64,000 bases of DNA, taken from the NCBI RefSeq assembly GCF_030499515.1, contig NZ_JASTWJ010000001.1, positions 186,001-250,000 on the forward strand, in the 5' to 3' direction. The stretch's first letter is position 1, and the number at the start of each line of letters is the position of its first letter. The notes beneath the pieces are model-generated. The model saw only the letters and a list, made by a program, of their open reading frames with translations. It did no database searches and was not told where the DNA came from. Origin of the DNA: Streptomyces sp. DT2A-34 (GTDB taxonomy: Bacteria; Actinomycetota; Actinomycetes; Streptomycetales; Streptomycetaceae). Of this stretch, positions 42,587 through 51,731 are shown piece by piece. A program made the translations under genes and the position numbers.

Positions 42587-43387
42587 ATGACTGAGGTAGC
42601 CGAACGTCCCCTCAAGGACCCCTCCCTGCGCCGGTCGCTCACCCTGTTCCGGGCCTTCATGCGGGAGCAGACCGATCCCGAGGCCTGCTACTCGCTGCTG
42701 GCGCGCGACGCGGTCGCCCAGGTGGCACGCCACACCGACCTGCGGGGCCGGCTCGTCCTCGACGTGGGCGGCGGCCCCGGCCACTTCACCGAGGAGTTCC
42801 GCCGCCGGGGCGCCCACAGCTACCTCTTCGAGCCCGACCTCGGCGAGTTGGGCTCGCGCGGTCGCCCGCCGGAGGGTGCGGTGGTCGCCGACGGCTATCT
42901 GCTGCCGGTGCCCGACGGTGTCGCGGACGTGTGCTTCTCCTCGAACGTCCTGGAGCATGTGGCCGACCCGGAGACCTTCCTCAGCGAGATGGTCCGGGTG
43001 ACCCGGCCGGGCGGGCTGATCTACCTGTCGTTCACCAACTGGCTCTCCCCGTGGGGCGGCCACGAGACGGCGCCCTGGCACTATCTCGGAGCGCGCCGGG
43101 CCCGCGAGCGCTACCGGCGACGCACCGGACGCGAGGCCAAGCACACCGTCGGCGAGAACCTCTTCCCGGTCCACATCGGCCCCACCCTGCGGCATGTGCG
43201 CGGACGCGAGGACGTACGCGTCGTCTCGGCCCGATCCCGTTACTGGCCCTTCCTCCCGGGTGCCGTCGCCCGGATCCCCGGACTGAGAGAGATCGCGACC
43301 TGGAATCTCCTGCTGATCCTGCGCCGCACCGGATCCGAGGCGACGCCCGTCGGCAACCAGGCACGTTCCAGCGAGGCACGTTCATGA
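42587..43387 (+). CDS. Class I SAM-dependent methyltransferase
   Basis: 266 residues. SAM motif I 'LVLDVGGGPGHFTEEF' (~residues 56-71), motif II-like 'DVCFSSNVLEHVADPETFL' and 'RVTRPGGLIYLSF'. Similar in outline to the mycobacterial Rv0224c-type protein. Likely methylates a glycan or lipid intermediate. Starts 11 bases after the GT4 stop and overlaps the next start as ATGA. Confidence 0.87.
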   Translation: MTEVAERPLKDPSLRRSLTLFRAFMREQTDPEACYSLLARDAVAQVARHTDLRGRLVLDVGGGPGHFTEEFRRRGAHSYLFEPDLGELGSRGRPPEGAVVADGYLLPVPDGVADVCFSSNVLEHVADPETFLSEMVRVTRPGGLIYLSFTNWLSPWGGHETAPWHYLGARRARERYRRRTGREAKHTVGENLFPVHIGPTLRHVRGREDVRVVSARSRYWPFLPGAVARIPGLREIATWNLLLILRRTGSEATPVGNQARSSEARS

Positions 43388-46300
43388 GCACCACCGTCCA
43401 GGCTCCCGCACACTCCACCCCCGCACCCGCGCCGACGGCCCCGCCCGTCCAACGGCGCGGACGACGCCTGCTGTTCGGGTTCTGGGCGGCCGTACTGACG
43501 GCCTTCATCGCGGTGTCCCCGGGACGGATGACCTTCGAGACGAAGCTCGGTGTGGCCGCCGATCCACTGCGCTTCCTCGGCGACCTGGGTCAGCTGTGGC
43601 ACGACCGGGCGGGCTTCGGCGGCATCTTCAACCAGTACGTCGGTTACGCCTTCCCGATGCTGCCGTACTACGCCCTGACGGACCTGCTGCACGTGCCGGT
43701 GTGGCTGGCCGAGCGGCTCTGGCTGTCGATCGTCGTGACCACGGCGTTCTGGGGTGCCCTGCGGCTGGCCGAGCGGCTGGGCGTCGGTTCGTCCGGGACC
43801 CGGCTGCTGGGCGCGGTGGCGTACGCGCTGTGGCCCACCTTCACCGTCGTCGTCGGCTCGACGTCCGCCGCCGCGCTGCCCGGGGCCCTGCTGCCCTGGG
43901 TGCTGCTGCCCCTGGCCTCCGCGACGCTGAGCCCACGGATCGCCGCCGCCCGCTCCGCACTGCTCATCCCGTTCATGGGCGGGGTCAACGCCGCCTCGAC
44001 TCTGGCCTCGCTGCTGCCAGTTGGCCTGTATCTGCTGAGCCGCCCGAAGGGCCTCCGCCGCCGTGCCCTGCTCGCCTGGTGGCTGCCCGGTGTGGTGCTG
44101 GCGACCGCCTGGTGGACGGTGCCGCTGCTGCTTCTGCGCGTCTACGGCGAGGACTTCATGCCGTACGTCGAGCAGGCGGACACCACCACCGCCACCATGT
44201 CGGCGACCGAGCTGCTGCGCGGCGCCGGCAACTGGGTGGCGTACCTGAACTTCGGTGAGGCCTGGCTGCCGGCGGGCTGGACCGTCGCCGCGTCCGTCAC
44301 CGCCGTGCTCGGCTCGGCGTTCGCCGCCGCCCTGGGCCTGGCGGGACTGGCCCGCCGGGACATCCCGGAGCGGCGCTGGCTGCTGCTGACCGTGCTGGCC
44401 GTCGCACTGATCGCCCTCGCCGGCTACGGCGGCGCCCTCGGCGCGCCCTTCCACGAGACCGTGCAGGGGTGGCTCGACGGTCCGCTCAGGCCGTTCCGCA
44501 ACATCTACAAGTTCCAGCCGGGGCTCGCCCTCGCACTCGCCCTGGGCCTCGCACACCTGACGGCGGTGCTCGCCGAGCGCCGGGGCACCCGGGCGTCGCG
44601 CTCTCGCCGCTACGTCCCGGTGGTCGCCGCGCTGCTCGTCCTGCCGGGTCTGGCGTGGCCGTACGTGAACGGCGGCATCCTCCAGCCGGGCGCGTTCACC
44701 AAGCTGCCCTCCCACTGGGAGCAGGCCGCCGACTGGCTGGACGAGCACGCGGCGGACAGCCGGGCCCTCGTCGTACCGGCCACCGCGCACGGCACCTACA
44801 CCTGGGGCTCCCCGATCGACCAGCCCTTCGACGTGCTGGCGAGGACCCGGTGGGCACAGCGGGACTTCGTGCCGTTCGGCACCGCGGGTTCGCGCCGGGC
44901 GCTGGACGCGGTCGAGCAGGCGCTGATGTCGGGGGCGGAAGTGCCGGGCCTGAAGGCGTACTTGGCGCGGGCCGGGCTGCACGAGGTGGTCGTGCGCAAC
45001 GACCTCGACCCCGACCAGATCGGTTACGTACCGCCGCAGACGGTCCGGCGGACCCTGGAGGCCTCCGGCTACCGCAAGGCCGCCGGCTTCGGCCCGCTCG
45101 TGACCGCCGGACGCATCCCCGCCGACACCCCCGTCCAGGTGCAGGGCCTCTACCCGCGCCTCCAGGCGGTCGAGATCTACGAGCCCGAGGGTGCCGCCGA
45201 TCGGCCGGGGCTCGTCGGGGTCGACGCGGCCGCCGACACGGCCGTGGTGAGCGGGGGCCCCGAGGCACTGCTCCAGCTCTCCGCCGACCCGGCGCTGCGC
45301 GACCGTCCCGCCGTGCTGGCGGGGGACGCCCACCCCGGCGTCGACACGCCGGCGGTCAAGGCCGAGGCCGACGGACTGCGCCGCGCCGACACCCGCTTCG
45401 GCCTGGTCAACTCCCACACCTCGTACACGTATACCGCCACCGAGCGGAACCCCTCCGGCAGTCTCCAGAACCCGGGCGAGCAGCCGAAGCAGATCCTGCC
45501 CACGCAGGGCGCCGGCCACCAGACGACGGCCGTACTGCGTGGTGCGGCGTCGGTGACCGCGTCCAGCAGTGGGAACTGGCTGTTCCAGCTGCCGCAGTAC
45601 GACCCGGTGAACGCCTTCGACGGCGATCCGGGGACCGCGTGGGCCGAAGGCAGTCCGGGTGAGCCGACCGGGCAGTGGCTGCGCGTGGACTTCACCGCAC
45701 CGACCGACCTGCCGGCGTCGCTCCAGCTGGCTCCTCTCCCCGCGGACGCCACGCGGCCCGCTCCCAGCCGGGTGCGGATCGAGACGGACCGGGGTTCGGT
45801 CGACAGCACGCTGCGGCCGGACGGTGCGCGGCAGTCGGTCCGCGCGCCCGAGGGCCGGGCGAAGTGGCTGAAGATCGAGATCCTGGACGCCGAGTCGGCG
45901 CGCCCCGGGCTGTCCGGCGCCGGGTTCTCCGAGGTGACCGTGCCGGGGGTGAAGGTGACCCGGCTGCTGGCCCTGCCGACCGACGCCGAGCGCATCCAGG
46001 CCGACGCGCAGGTGTACTCGCTGCACCGCGGCACCGACCCGGGCGGGCTCGCTCCGGCCGCGGCAGAAGCGGGACTGCACCGGCAGTTCCACACCCGGGA
46101 GGACACGGGCGCGTACGAGGTGTCGGCGCGGGCAGTGGCCGTGCCCGGCGACGCGCTGGACCGTCTGCTGGACCGCGTCGCGCCGCAGCAGCGGCAGCGG
46201 ATCACCGCGTCCGCCGACTCCACCAGCCGTGGCGGCCTCGCGCTCGGCGCGCGGAACCTGGTGGACGGCGACCTGACGACGGCCTGGATCGCCGGGGACC

Positions 46301-47544
46301 GGCCCGTGATCCATCTGAGCTGGCCGGGCAGGAAGAAGATCGACGAGATCGTCCTCGGTGCGGCGGGCGGCCTGTCCTCCCGCCCCGAGCGGGTGCGGAT
46401 CAGCTCGCCGCACGGCACGGCGACGGCCGACGTGGACTCCGACGGGCTGGCGCGGTTCGACGCGATCACCACGGACCGCCTCGACATCACGGTCACCAAG
46501 ACCGCCCCGCTGACCCTCTACAACCCCGTCGCCGACGAACGGCTCCAACTGCCCGTGGGCCTCAGCGAGGTGCATGTGCCCGCGCTGGCCGGCCTGCGTG
46601 CACCGCGGCCCAGGGCCGACGCCCGCTTCTCGCTGCCCTGCGGACAGGGCCCGGCACTCGATGTCGACGGCACGCTCCACCCGACGAAGGCGTCCGGGCT
46701 GGTCCGCGACCTGACGGAGCGTCGGCCGGTGAGGGTGGAGCTCTGCGCGAGCGACGAGGCGAAGGGCGCCGGCCTGGAGCTGGCCTTCGGCAGGCACCGC
46801 GTGGAGGCCGACGACAGCGGACCGCTCGCGATCACGGACGTCACGCTCTCCCGGGGCGAGCCGCGTGCCGTCTCCGCTGCGGCGGGCCGCGAGGTCACCG
46901 TACGGAAGTGGACCGGCGACAGCCGGACGGTCGCCGTGTCCGCCGGGTCGGGCGAGGCGTCGTACCTGCGGACGTACGAGAACGTCAACGACGGCTGGAA
47001 GGCCACACTGGACGGCGAGGAGCTCACCCCGGTCCGGCTCGACGGCTGGCAGCAGGCCTGGCTGATCCCGGCCGGGAAGTCCGGCAGCGTGCACCTGGAG
47101 TACGAGCCCGCGGGGCTGTACCGGACCGCGCTGATCGGCGGGGCGGTCGGTGTCGCCGCGCTCGTGGCACTCGCCTTCGTGGGGAGGCGGCGTACCGCTC
47201 GAACCTCGGCCGGACACACGGAAGTTCCCTCGGCGCCGGGGCTGCTCCTCGGAACGGTGGCGCTGACCGCCGTCGTGGCACTGGTGGCGGGGCCGCTCGC
47301 CCTGGTGGTCCCGGCGCTCGCGCTGGTCGCCCGGCTGCGGCCCGGCGCCCTGGTCCCGGTCGCGGCGGCCGCCATGACCGGGGCGGGCATCGCCGCGGCG
47401 ACGGGGGCGGGCGCGCCGGTCTCCGCCGATCGCGGCGCCTTCGGCGCGGTGGCCCAGGTGCTGGCGCTCGTGGCCCTGTGCGCGGCGGTCGTGACGATCG
47501 GCGCGGGAAGGCCGGGGAGCGGCGGGAGAGGCGGTGAGCGATGA
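43384..47544 (+). CDS. AftD-like alpha-(1->3)-arabinofuranosyltransferase
   Basis: 1386 residues, the length of mycobacterial AftD. N-terminal GT-C membrane domain with about eleven helices to ~420, beginning 'GFWAAVLTAFIAVSPGRMTFETKLGV' (DUF3367 region). A large extracytoplasmic part follows with two discoidin/F5-8-like modules ('YDPVNAFDGDPGTAWAEGSPGEPTGQWLRVDF' near 740-760; 'ARNLVDGDLTTAWIAGDRPVIHLSW' near 957-981). Several helices close the protein (from ~1240). AftD adds arabinofuranose from decaprenyl-phospho-arabinose to cell-wall arabinan. Streptomycetes have no mycolyl-arabinogalactan, so the acceptor is unknown. Confidence 0.88.
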   Translation: MSTTVQAPAHSTPAPAPTAPPVQRRGRRLLFGFWAAVLTAFIAVSPGRMTFETKLGVAADPLRFLGDLGQLWHDRAGFGGIFNQYVGYAFPMLPYYALTDLLHVPVWLAERLWLSIVVTTAFWGALRLAERLGVGSSGTRLLGAVAYALWPTFTVVVGSTSAAALPGALLPWVLLPLASATLSPRIAAARSALLIPFMGGVNAASTLASLLPVGLYLLSRPKGLRRRALLAWWLPGVVLATAWWTVPLLLLRVYGEDFMPYVEQADTTTATMSATELLRGAGNWVAYLNFGEAWLPAGWTVAASVTAVLGSAFAAALGLAGLARRDIPERRWLLLTVLAVALIALAGYGGALGAPFHETVQGWLDGPLRPFRNIYKFQPGLALALALGLAHLTAVLAERRGTRASRSRRYVPVVAALLVLPGLAWPYVNGGILQPGAFTKLPSHWEQAADWLDEHAADSRALVVPATAHGTYTWGSPIDQPFDVLARTRWAQRDFVPFGTAGSRRALDAVEQALMSGAEVPGLKAYLARAGLHEVVVRNDLDPDQIGYVPPQTVRRTLEASGYRKAAGFGPLVTAGRIPADTPVQVQGLYPRLQAVEIYEPEGAADRPGLVGVDAAADTAVVSGGPEALLQLSADPALRDRPAVLAGDAHPGVDTPAVKAEADGLRRADTRFGLVNSHTSYTYTATERNPSGSLQNPGEQPKQILPTQGAGHQTTAVLRGAASVTASSSGNWLFQLPQYDPVNAFDGDPGTAWAEGSPGEPTGQWLRVDFTAPTDLPASLQLAPLPADATRPAPSRVRIETDRGSVDSTLRPDGARQSVRAPEGRAKWLKIEILDAESARPGLSGAGFSEVTVPGVKVTRLLALPTDAERIQADAQVYSLHRGTDPGGLAPAAAEAGLHRQFHTREDTGAYEVSARAVAVPGDALDRLLDRVAPQQRQRITASADSTSRGGLALGARNLVDGDLTTAWIAGDRPVIHLSWPGRKKIDEIVLGAAGGLSSRPERVRISSPHGTATADVDSDGLARFDAITTDRLDITVTKTAPLTLYNPVADERLQLPVGLSEVHVPALAGLRAPRPRADARFSLPCGQGPALDVDGTLHPTKASGLVRDLTERRPVRVELCASDEAKGAGLELAFGRHRVEADDSGPLAITDVTLSRGEPRAVSAAAGREVTVRKWTGDSRTVAVSAGSGEASYLRTYENVNDGWKATLDGEELTPVRLDGWQQAWLIPAGKSGSVHLEYEPAGLYRTALIGGAVGVAALVALAFVGRRRTARTSAGHTEVPSAPGLLLGTVALTAVVALVAGPLALVVPALALVARLRPGALVPVAAAAMTGAGIAAATGAGAPVSADRGAFGAVAQVLALVALCAAVVTIGAGRPGSGGRGGER

Positions 47545-48920
47545 CCGCGGTCCGGACCGGTCCCCTCACCGGGCGCGGCGGAGCCCGGGGTCCGGCGCGG
47601 CTGGCGTTCCCCACCGTCGACGAGGTGTCCCGGCACTGCCTCAGCGACGACGAGCCGGAGACCGTCCACATCGAGGTCCATCTGCCCGGCCGACCGGACG
47701 CGCGGCGGTTGTGGGAGGCGTTCCGCCGGGCGCTGCTCGTCCACTCCCGGGTCCTCGTGCGTCAGGCGCCGCACCGCTGGTACCGGCGGTCCTACGAGTG
47801 GGAGCTGACCGGCACGCCGGACGTGGACCCGGTGAGTTTCGCCGGGCCGGGGCCCGATGCCCTGGCCCGGGCCCGCGCGCGGTCGCTCGCGCTGTGCCCG
47901 CCGCTGTCCGAGTCGCCGCCGGTGCGCCTGGAGGTGGTCGCCCTGGACGCCGTACGGTCCGTCCTGCTGCTCACCCTCCACCACACCGCGCTCGACGCGC
48001 CGTCCGGGTTGCGGGTGCTCGCCACGACGGCCGCGTTCTACGGCGGGGACGGCGCGCTCCACGGCGGGGAGGGCACGGCCACGACACCCATCGCGCCCGT
48101 GCACCGGGCGCCCGCCGGGCTGCATCGGGACGGCCGTATGCGGGGGACCCGGCCGGCACGGCTGGCCCCCGACACCGCCGGCCGACGGAGGCGAGCAAGT
48201 GCTGCGGCGAACGGCATGCTCCTGCTGGACCTGCCCCTGCCGCCACCGGCCCCGGCCGCTCCGTGGACCGTCAACGACCAGCTCCTGGTCGCCGCCTCCT
48301 TGATGGCGAGCCGCTGGAACCGGTCGCACGGCAGGCCCGGCCGCCCGGTGCGGATCACCATGCCCGTGGACGACCGCCCGCGCGACCTGACGATGCCCCT
48401 GGGGAACGGGACACGGCTCGCCGAGGTGCCGATGACCCCCGAGGACCTGTCCGACGCACCGCTGCTCCTGGCACGGCATCCCGATCCGGCGGCCGTGACC
48501 CGGCTGCTGCACACCACCGCCCAGCGCACCCGGGCGCTGAAGTCGCGAGCGCGCGCACCACTCGGACCGGGGGCGGCCCTGCTGACGGCCCCTCTCCTTC
48601 CGGTCGGGGTGCGCGGCGCGCTCACGCGTGGAGTGCGCCGGGCCGCCGCCCCATGGACGTCGACCCTGCTGCTCAGCAACGTCGGGCGGGTGCCGTATCC
48701 GCTGGACTTCGGCGAGGCGGGGCGGGCCCGTGCCGTGTGGTTCTCCGCGCCCGCCCGCCTGCCCCGCGGACTGAGCCTGGCGGCGGCCTCCACCGGCGGA
48801 CGGCTGCACATGACGCTGCGCTGGTCGCGCGACCTCCTCGACGACACGGCCGGCGCCGCCCTGGCCCGTCTCTTCGAGGAGTGCCTCTTGCTGACGTACG
48901 GCCCTCGGAGCGCGCCATGA
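47541..48920 (+). CDS. Condensation-domain-like acyltransferase
   Basis: 459 residues, cytosolic. The fold of NRPS condensation/PapA acyltransferases is suggested by 'LLLTLHHTALDAPSGLRVL' (~147), a variant of HHxxxDG in which the final Gly is Ala, and by 'LLLSNVGRVPYPLDFG' near 375-390, equivalent to the DFGWG-side strand. A free-standing protein of this type can acylate sugars or lipids. Its position, overlapping AftD-like and methyltransferase genes by ATGA, suggests acylation of the same glycan. Confidence 0.75.
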   Translation: MTAVRTGPLTGRGGARGPARLAFPTVDEVSRHCLSDDEPETVHIEVHLPGRPDARRLWEAFRRALLVHSRVLVRQAPHRWYRRSYEWELTGTPDVDPVSFAGPGPDALARARARSLALCPPLSESPPVRLEVVALDAVRSVLLLTLHHTALDAPSGLRVLATTAAFYGGDGALHGGEGTATTPIAPVHRAPAGLHRDGRMRGTRPARLAPDTAGRRRRASAAANGMLLLDLPLPPPAPAAPWTVNDQLLVAASLMASRWNRSHGRPGRPVRITMPVDDRPRDLTMPLGNGTRLAEVPMTPEDLSDAPLLLARHPDPAAVTRLLHTTAQRTRALKSRARAPLGPGAALLTAPLLPVGVRGALTRGVRRAAAPWTSTLLLSNVGRVPYPLDFGEAGRARAVWFSAPARLPRGLSLAAASTGGRLHMTLRWSRDLLDDTAGAALARLFEECLLLTYGPRSAP

Positions 48921-49675
48921 CCACATCACCCCCGTCCCCGACCGCTACGGCTCCCACCCCGGGACTTCGGGACTTCTACGAGGACCCGGCCGTACCGGTC
49001 GCCTCCGGCGAGGACCGCAGCCTGCGGCAGGCGCGGATGCTGGCCCGCGCGCTCGGTCCGGTGGGGCCGGGCCACCCGCCCGCCACCGTGCTCGACGTGG
49101 GGTGCGGGGACGGCTCGGCGGCGGCCGTCGCCGCGCGTGTCCTGGACGGGCACCGGATCGTGGGCGTCGACTGGTCGCAGGACGCGCTGCGCCGGGCGGC
49201 GCGGCGGCTGCCCTTGGTGGTGCGCGGCCAACTGTCCGACGGCGGGCTCCCGTTCGCGTCCGGCAGTGCGGACGCGGTGCTGTTCAGCGAGGTCGTCGAG
49301 CACCTCGTCGACCCCGACGGCGCCCTCGACGAGCTGCGCCGGGTGCTGCGGCCGGGCGGCCATCTGATGCTCTCCACGCCGAACCTCGCCGCCTGGTACA
49401 ACCGGGCACTGCTGCTCGGCGGGGTCCAGCCCGTCTTCTCGGAGGTGAGCCTGCGCCGCGTCCACGGCAGGCCGGGCAGCCAAGTGGTGGGCCATCTACG
49501 GCTGTTCACGGCGCGTGCGCTGCGGGAGTTCGTGACCGCGTCCGGCTTCGACGTCGTACGGCTTCAGGGCGCTCCCTTCCACGGGGTTCCACGTCCGCTG
49601 CGCCCACTCGACCGGCTGGCCTGCCGGCTGCCGTCCCTCTCCTCGATCCTCCTCGTGCACGCCAGGAGGAGGTAG
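48917..49675 (+). CDS. Class I SAM-dependent methyltransferase
   Basis: 252 residues. Motif I 'TVLDVGCGDGSAAAVAA' (~residues 57-73), 'DAVLFSEVVEHLVDPDGAL' and 'VLRPGGHLMLSTPN'. Overlaps the previous stop as ATGA. A second methyltransferase of the same operon, not closely similar to the first, so probably acting on another position or substrate. Confidence 0.87.
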   Translation: MTTSPPSPTATAPTPGLRDFYEDPAVPVASGEDRSLRQARMLARALGPVGPGHPPATVLDVGCGDGSAAAVAARVLDGHRIVGVDWSQDALRRAARRLPLVVRGQLSDGGLPFASGSADAVLFSEVVEHLVDPDGALDELRRVLRPGGHLMLSTPNLAAWYNRALLLGGVQPVFSEVSLRRVHGRPGSQVVGHLRLFTARALREFVTASGFDVVRLQGAPFHGVPRPLRPLDRLACRLPSLSSILLVHARRR

Positions 49676-49679
49676 CGCC

Positions 49680-50585
49680 GTGGTCTGGGGAGTGGTCGCG
49701 GCGCTGCTGGCGAACGTCCTCTACAGCACCGGGTTCGTGCTGGAGAAGCGGGCGCTGGCCGGTCTGCCGCCGCTGCGCGCCGCACGGCCGGGCCGGGCGC
49801 TGCGGTTGCTCGCCGGGAGCCCGCTGTGGATCGGCGGCGCGCTGTCCCTGGCCCTGGGGTTCGCCGCTCAGCTGGCCGTCTACCGGGTCCTGCCGATCGC
49901 GGCGGCGCAAGGGCTGTTCGTCTCCGGGCTGGTGCTGCTGCTCCTGCTCTCCTCGGTGGTGCTGGGCGAGCGGCTGACGGCCGCGGAGCGACGGGGTCTC
50001 GCCGTCATCGGACTGGCGCTGCTGATGACGGTCGCGTCGCTGCACGACAGCACCGAGTCGGTCTCCCGCACCGCCCCGACCGGCACCCTGCTCGCCCTGT
50101 GCGTACCGGCGCTCGCCCTCGGCCTGTGGCTGTACGGCACGGCCGAACGGCGGGCCCGGCGCCGCCATCGGACGCCGACGACGGGCGTGGGGTACGCCGT
50201 GGCGATCGGGCTGCTGTACGGGGTGAGCTCGCTCGCGATCAAGGGCGTCTCGGGCCGGCTGACCACCGCCGGTCTCGACGCCGCCGTACCGGCCCTGCTC
50301 ACCTCCCCCTACCCCTACCTCCTGCTCCTCACCGGGGCCTTCGGCCTCGTGCTCTCGCAGACCGCCCTGCAACGCTGCCGGGCCTCGCTGATCGTGCCCG
50401 TGTGCACCACCGTCACCTGCGTGTTCAGCGTGGCGAGCGGCACGGTCGCGTTCGGCGAGCCGCTCCCGCAGGACCCGCTGCGGCTCACCCTGCGCCTGGG
50501 CGGCACCGCGCTCGCCCTGGCCGTCGTCCTCACCCTGCCGCGACACGACACGCACCGCCCCACCCCCGAAGGGAAGCGCTCATGA
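49680..50585 (+). CDS. DMT/EamA-like transporter
   Basis: 301 residues, nine or ten helices, starting 'WGVVAALLANVLYSTGFVLEKRAL' and with the duplicated five-helix layout of the drug/metabolite superfamily. In glycan operons such proteins can flip lipid-linked sugars across the membrane, which would fit here. GTG start after GGAGGAGG; overlaps the next start as ATGA. Confidence 0.8.
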   Translation: MVWGVVAALLANVLYSTGFVLEKRALAGLPPLRAARPGRALRLLAGSPLWIGGALSLALGFAAQLAVYRVLPIAAAQGLFVSGLVLLLLLSSVVLGERLTAAERRGLAVIGLALLMTVASLHDSTESVSRTAPTGTLLALCVPALALGLWLYGTAERRARRRHRTPTTGVGYAVAIGLLYGVSSLAIKGVSGRLTTAGLDAAVPALLTSPYPYLLLLTGAFGLVLSQTALQRCRASLIVPVCTTVTCVFSVASGTVAFGEPLPQDPLRLTLRLGGTALALAVVLTLPRHDTHRPTPEGKRS

Positions 50586-50794
50586 AGCCCGACGACCCGC
50601 TGCTGAAGATCCTGGTCTGCCCCCTCGACAAGGGCCCGCTGGTCCTGGACGAACCGGGTTCCGCCCTCTACAACCCCCGCCTGCGCCGCCGCTATCCCGT
50701 GATCGACGGCATCCCCCAACTGCTGCCCGACTCGGGCGAACCGGCGTCGGACGAGGAACTGGCAGCACTCAGTACCCTTCCAACAGCGCACTGA
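50582..50794 (+). CDS. Trm112/UPF0434-like small protein
   Basis: 70 residues: 'LLKILVCPLDKGPLVLDE' and 'RRYPVIDGIPQLLP' match the bacterial Trm112 pattern. Only one Cys remains of the usual four zinc ligands, as in many bacterial members. Trm112 proteins stabilise partner methyltransferases, so it may support one of the two methyltransferases of the operon. Its stop codon lies within the TetR operator. Confidence 0.85.
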   Translation: MKPDDPLLKILVCPLDKGPLVLDEPGSALYNPRLRRRYPVIDGIPQLLPDSGEPASDEELAALSTLPTAH

Positions 50795-50801
50795 GTGCCA
50801 T
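50788..50801. promoter_or_regulatory. TetR-type operator, copy 1
   Basis: GCACTGAGTGCCAT, identical to 51619-51632. It also forms a 9-bp inverted repeat with GCACTCAGT at 50765-50773. It lies 31 bp upstream of the TetR-gene start. Confidence 0.6.
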
Positions 50802-50831
50802 GGGCCTGGCTCTGGTGCTACGTTCCCGTCC

Positions 50832-51572
50832 ATGAGCACCAGCAGCGCGTCGCCCGGCCGCGACGAGAAGACGGAGGCCGGGGCGGCGAAGCCCCCGATG
50901 CGGGAAGCGCTGGTCGCGGCCGCTTTCCAGCTATTCCTGGAGCGGGGCTACGAGCAGACGACCGTCGACGACATCGTGGCACTGGCCGGTGTCGGACGGC
51001 GGTCGTTCTTCCGCTACTTCCCGTCGAAGGAGGACGTCGTCTTCCCCGACCACGAACGGTGCCTGGCCGACATGACGGCCTTCCTCGCGGCGAGCGGCGA
51101 GGAGCACGAGCCGGTGCGCCGGGTGTGCGACGCGGCCCGGCTGGTGCTGCGCATGTACGCGGAGAACCCGACCTTCTCGGTGCAGCGCTACCGGCTCACC
51201 AAGCAGGTGCCGGGGCTGCGCGCCTACGAGCTGTCGGTGGTGTGGCGCTACGAGCGCGCCCTGGCCGAGTATCTGCGCGAGCGCTTCGCCGGCCGGCGCG
51301 ACGGGACCCTGCAGGCCGATGTGATCGCCGCCGCCGTGGTCGCGGCGCACAACAACGCGCTGCGCTCGTGGCTGCGCTCGGACGGCCAGGGCGACGCGAG
51401 CGCCGCGGTGGACCACGCCCTGGGGTATGTGCAGACCGCCTTCGGCGCCGCCCCTCCCCCGCGCCCCGCCGACGACGAGCAGCCGGACGACGTGGTGGTC
51501 GTCGTGTCCCGGCGCGGCGCCCCGCTGTGGCGGGTCGTCCAGGAGATCGAGGCCACGCTCGGGCGCGACTGA
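50832..51572 (+). CDS. TetR-family transcriptional regulator
   Basis: 246 residues. TetR HTH at residues ~23-70: 'REALVAAAFQLFLERGYEQTTVDDIVALAGVGRRSFFRYFPSKEDVV'. The C-terminal ligand domain is helical; the last ~35 residues are acidic and Val-rich ('DDVVVVVSRRGAPLWRVVQEIEATL'). Palindromic GGCACTGAGTGCC-type sites on both sides of the gene suggest that it controls itself and the next gene. TACGTT just before the ATG and no ribosome site point to a leaderless message. Confidence 0.9.
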   Translation: MSTSSASPGRDEKTEAGAAKPPMREALVAAAFQLFLERGYEQTTVDDIVALAGVGRRSFFRYFPSKEDVVFPDHERCLADMTAFLAASGEEHEPVRRVCDAARLVLRMYAENPTFSVQRYRLTKQVPGLRAYELSVVWRYERALAEYLRERFAGRRDGTLQADVIAAAVVAAHNNALRSWLRSDGQGDASAAVDHALGYVQTAFGAAPPPRPADDEQPDDVVVVVSRRGAPLWRVVQEIEATLGRD

Positions 51573-51617
51573 TCCGAAATCCCGGACAGATTCAGGGTAC
51601 GGAGTGCCTTTACCTGT

Positions 51618-51632
51618 GGCACTGAGTGCCAT
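51618..51632. promoter_or_regulatory. TetR-type operator, copy 2
   Basis: GGCACTGAGTGCCAT; the 14-mer from 51619 is identical to 50788-50801. Together with AGTGCC at 51603-51608 it forms a further inverted repeat. It lies ~100 bp upstream of the OB-fold gene. Confidence 0.6.
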
Positions 51633-51731
51633 ACGCTGACGCTGTGCGCGGTGGCACGGCGAACCGGGCACGTGCGTGCACGGGTGTCCCGCGCACGTGG
51701 GATTCCGGCCGAGCGCAGGGAGTTGACCAGC

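Noticed and set aside
43240..47217. Very long minus-strand open frame (1325 codons) opposite the AftD-like gene
   Set aside because: Composition is Arg/Gly/Gln/Val-rich with no fold-like pattern; it mirrors the codon bias of the real gene, a common artefact in high-GC DNA.
46518..48929. 803-codon minus-strand frame opposite the AftD end and condensation-like gene
   Set aside because: Arg/Gly/Ser-rich antisense sequence without conserved motifs, facing two well-supported genes.
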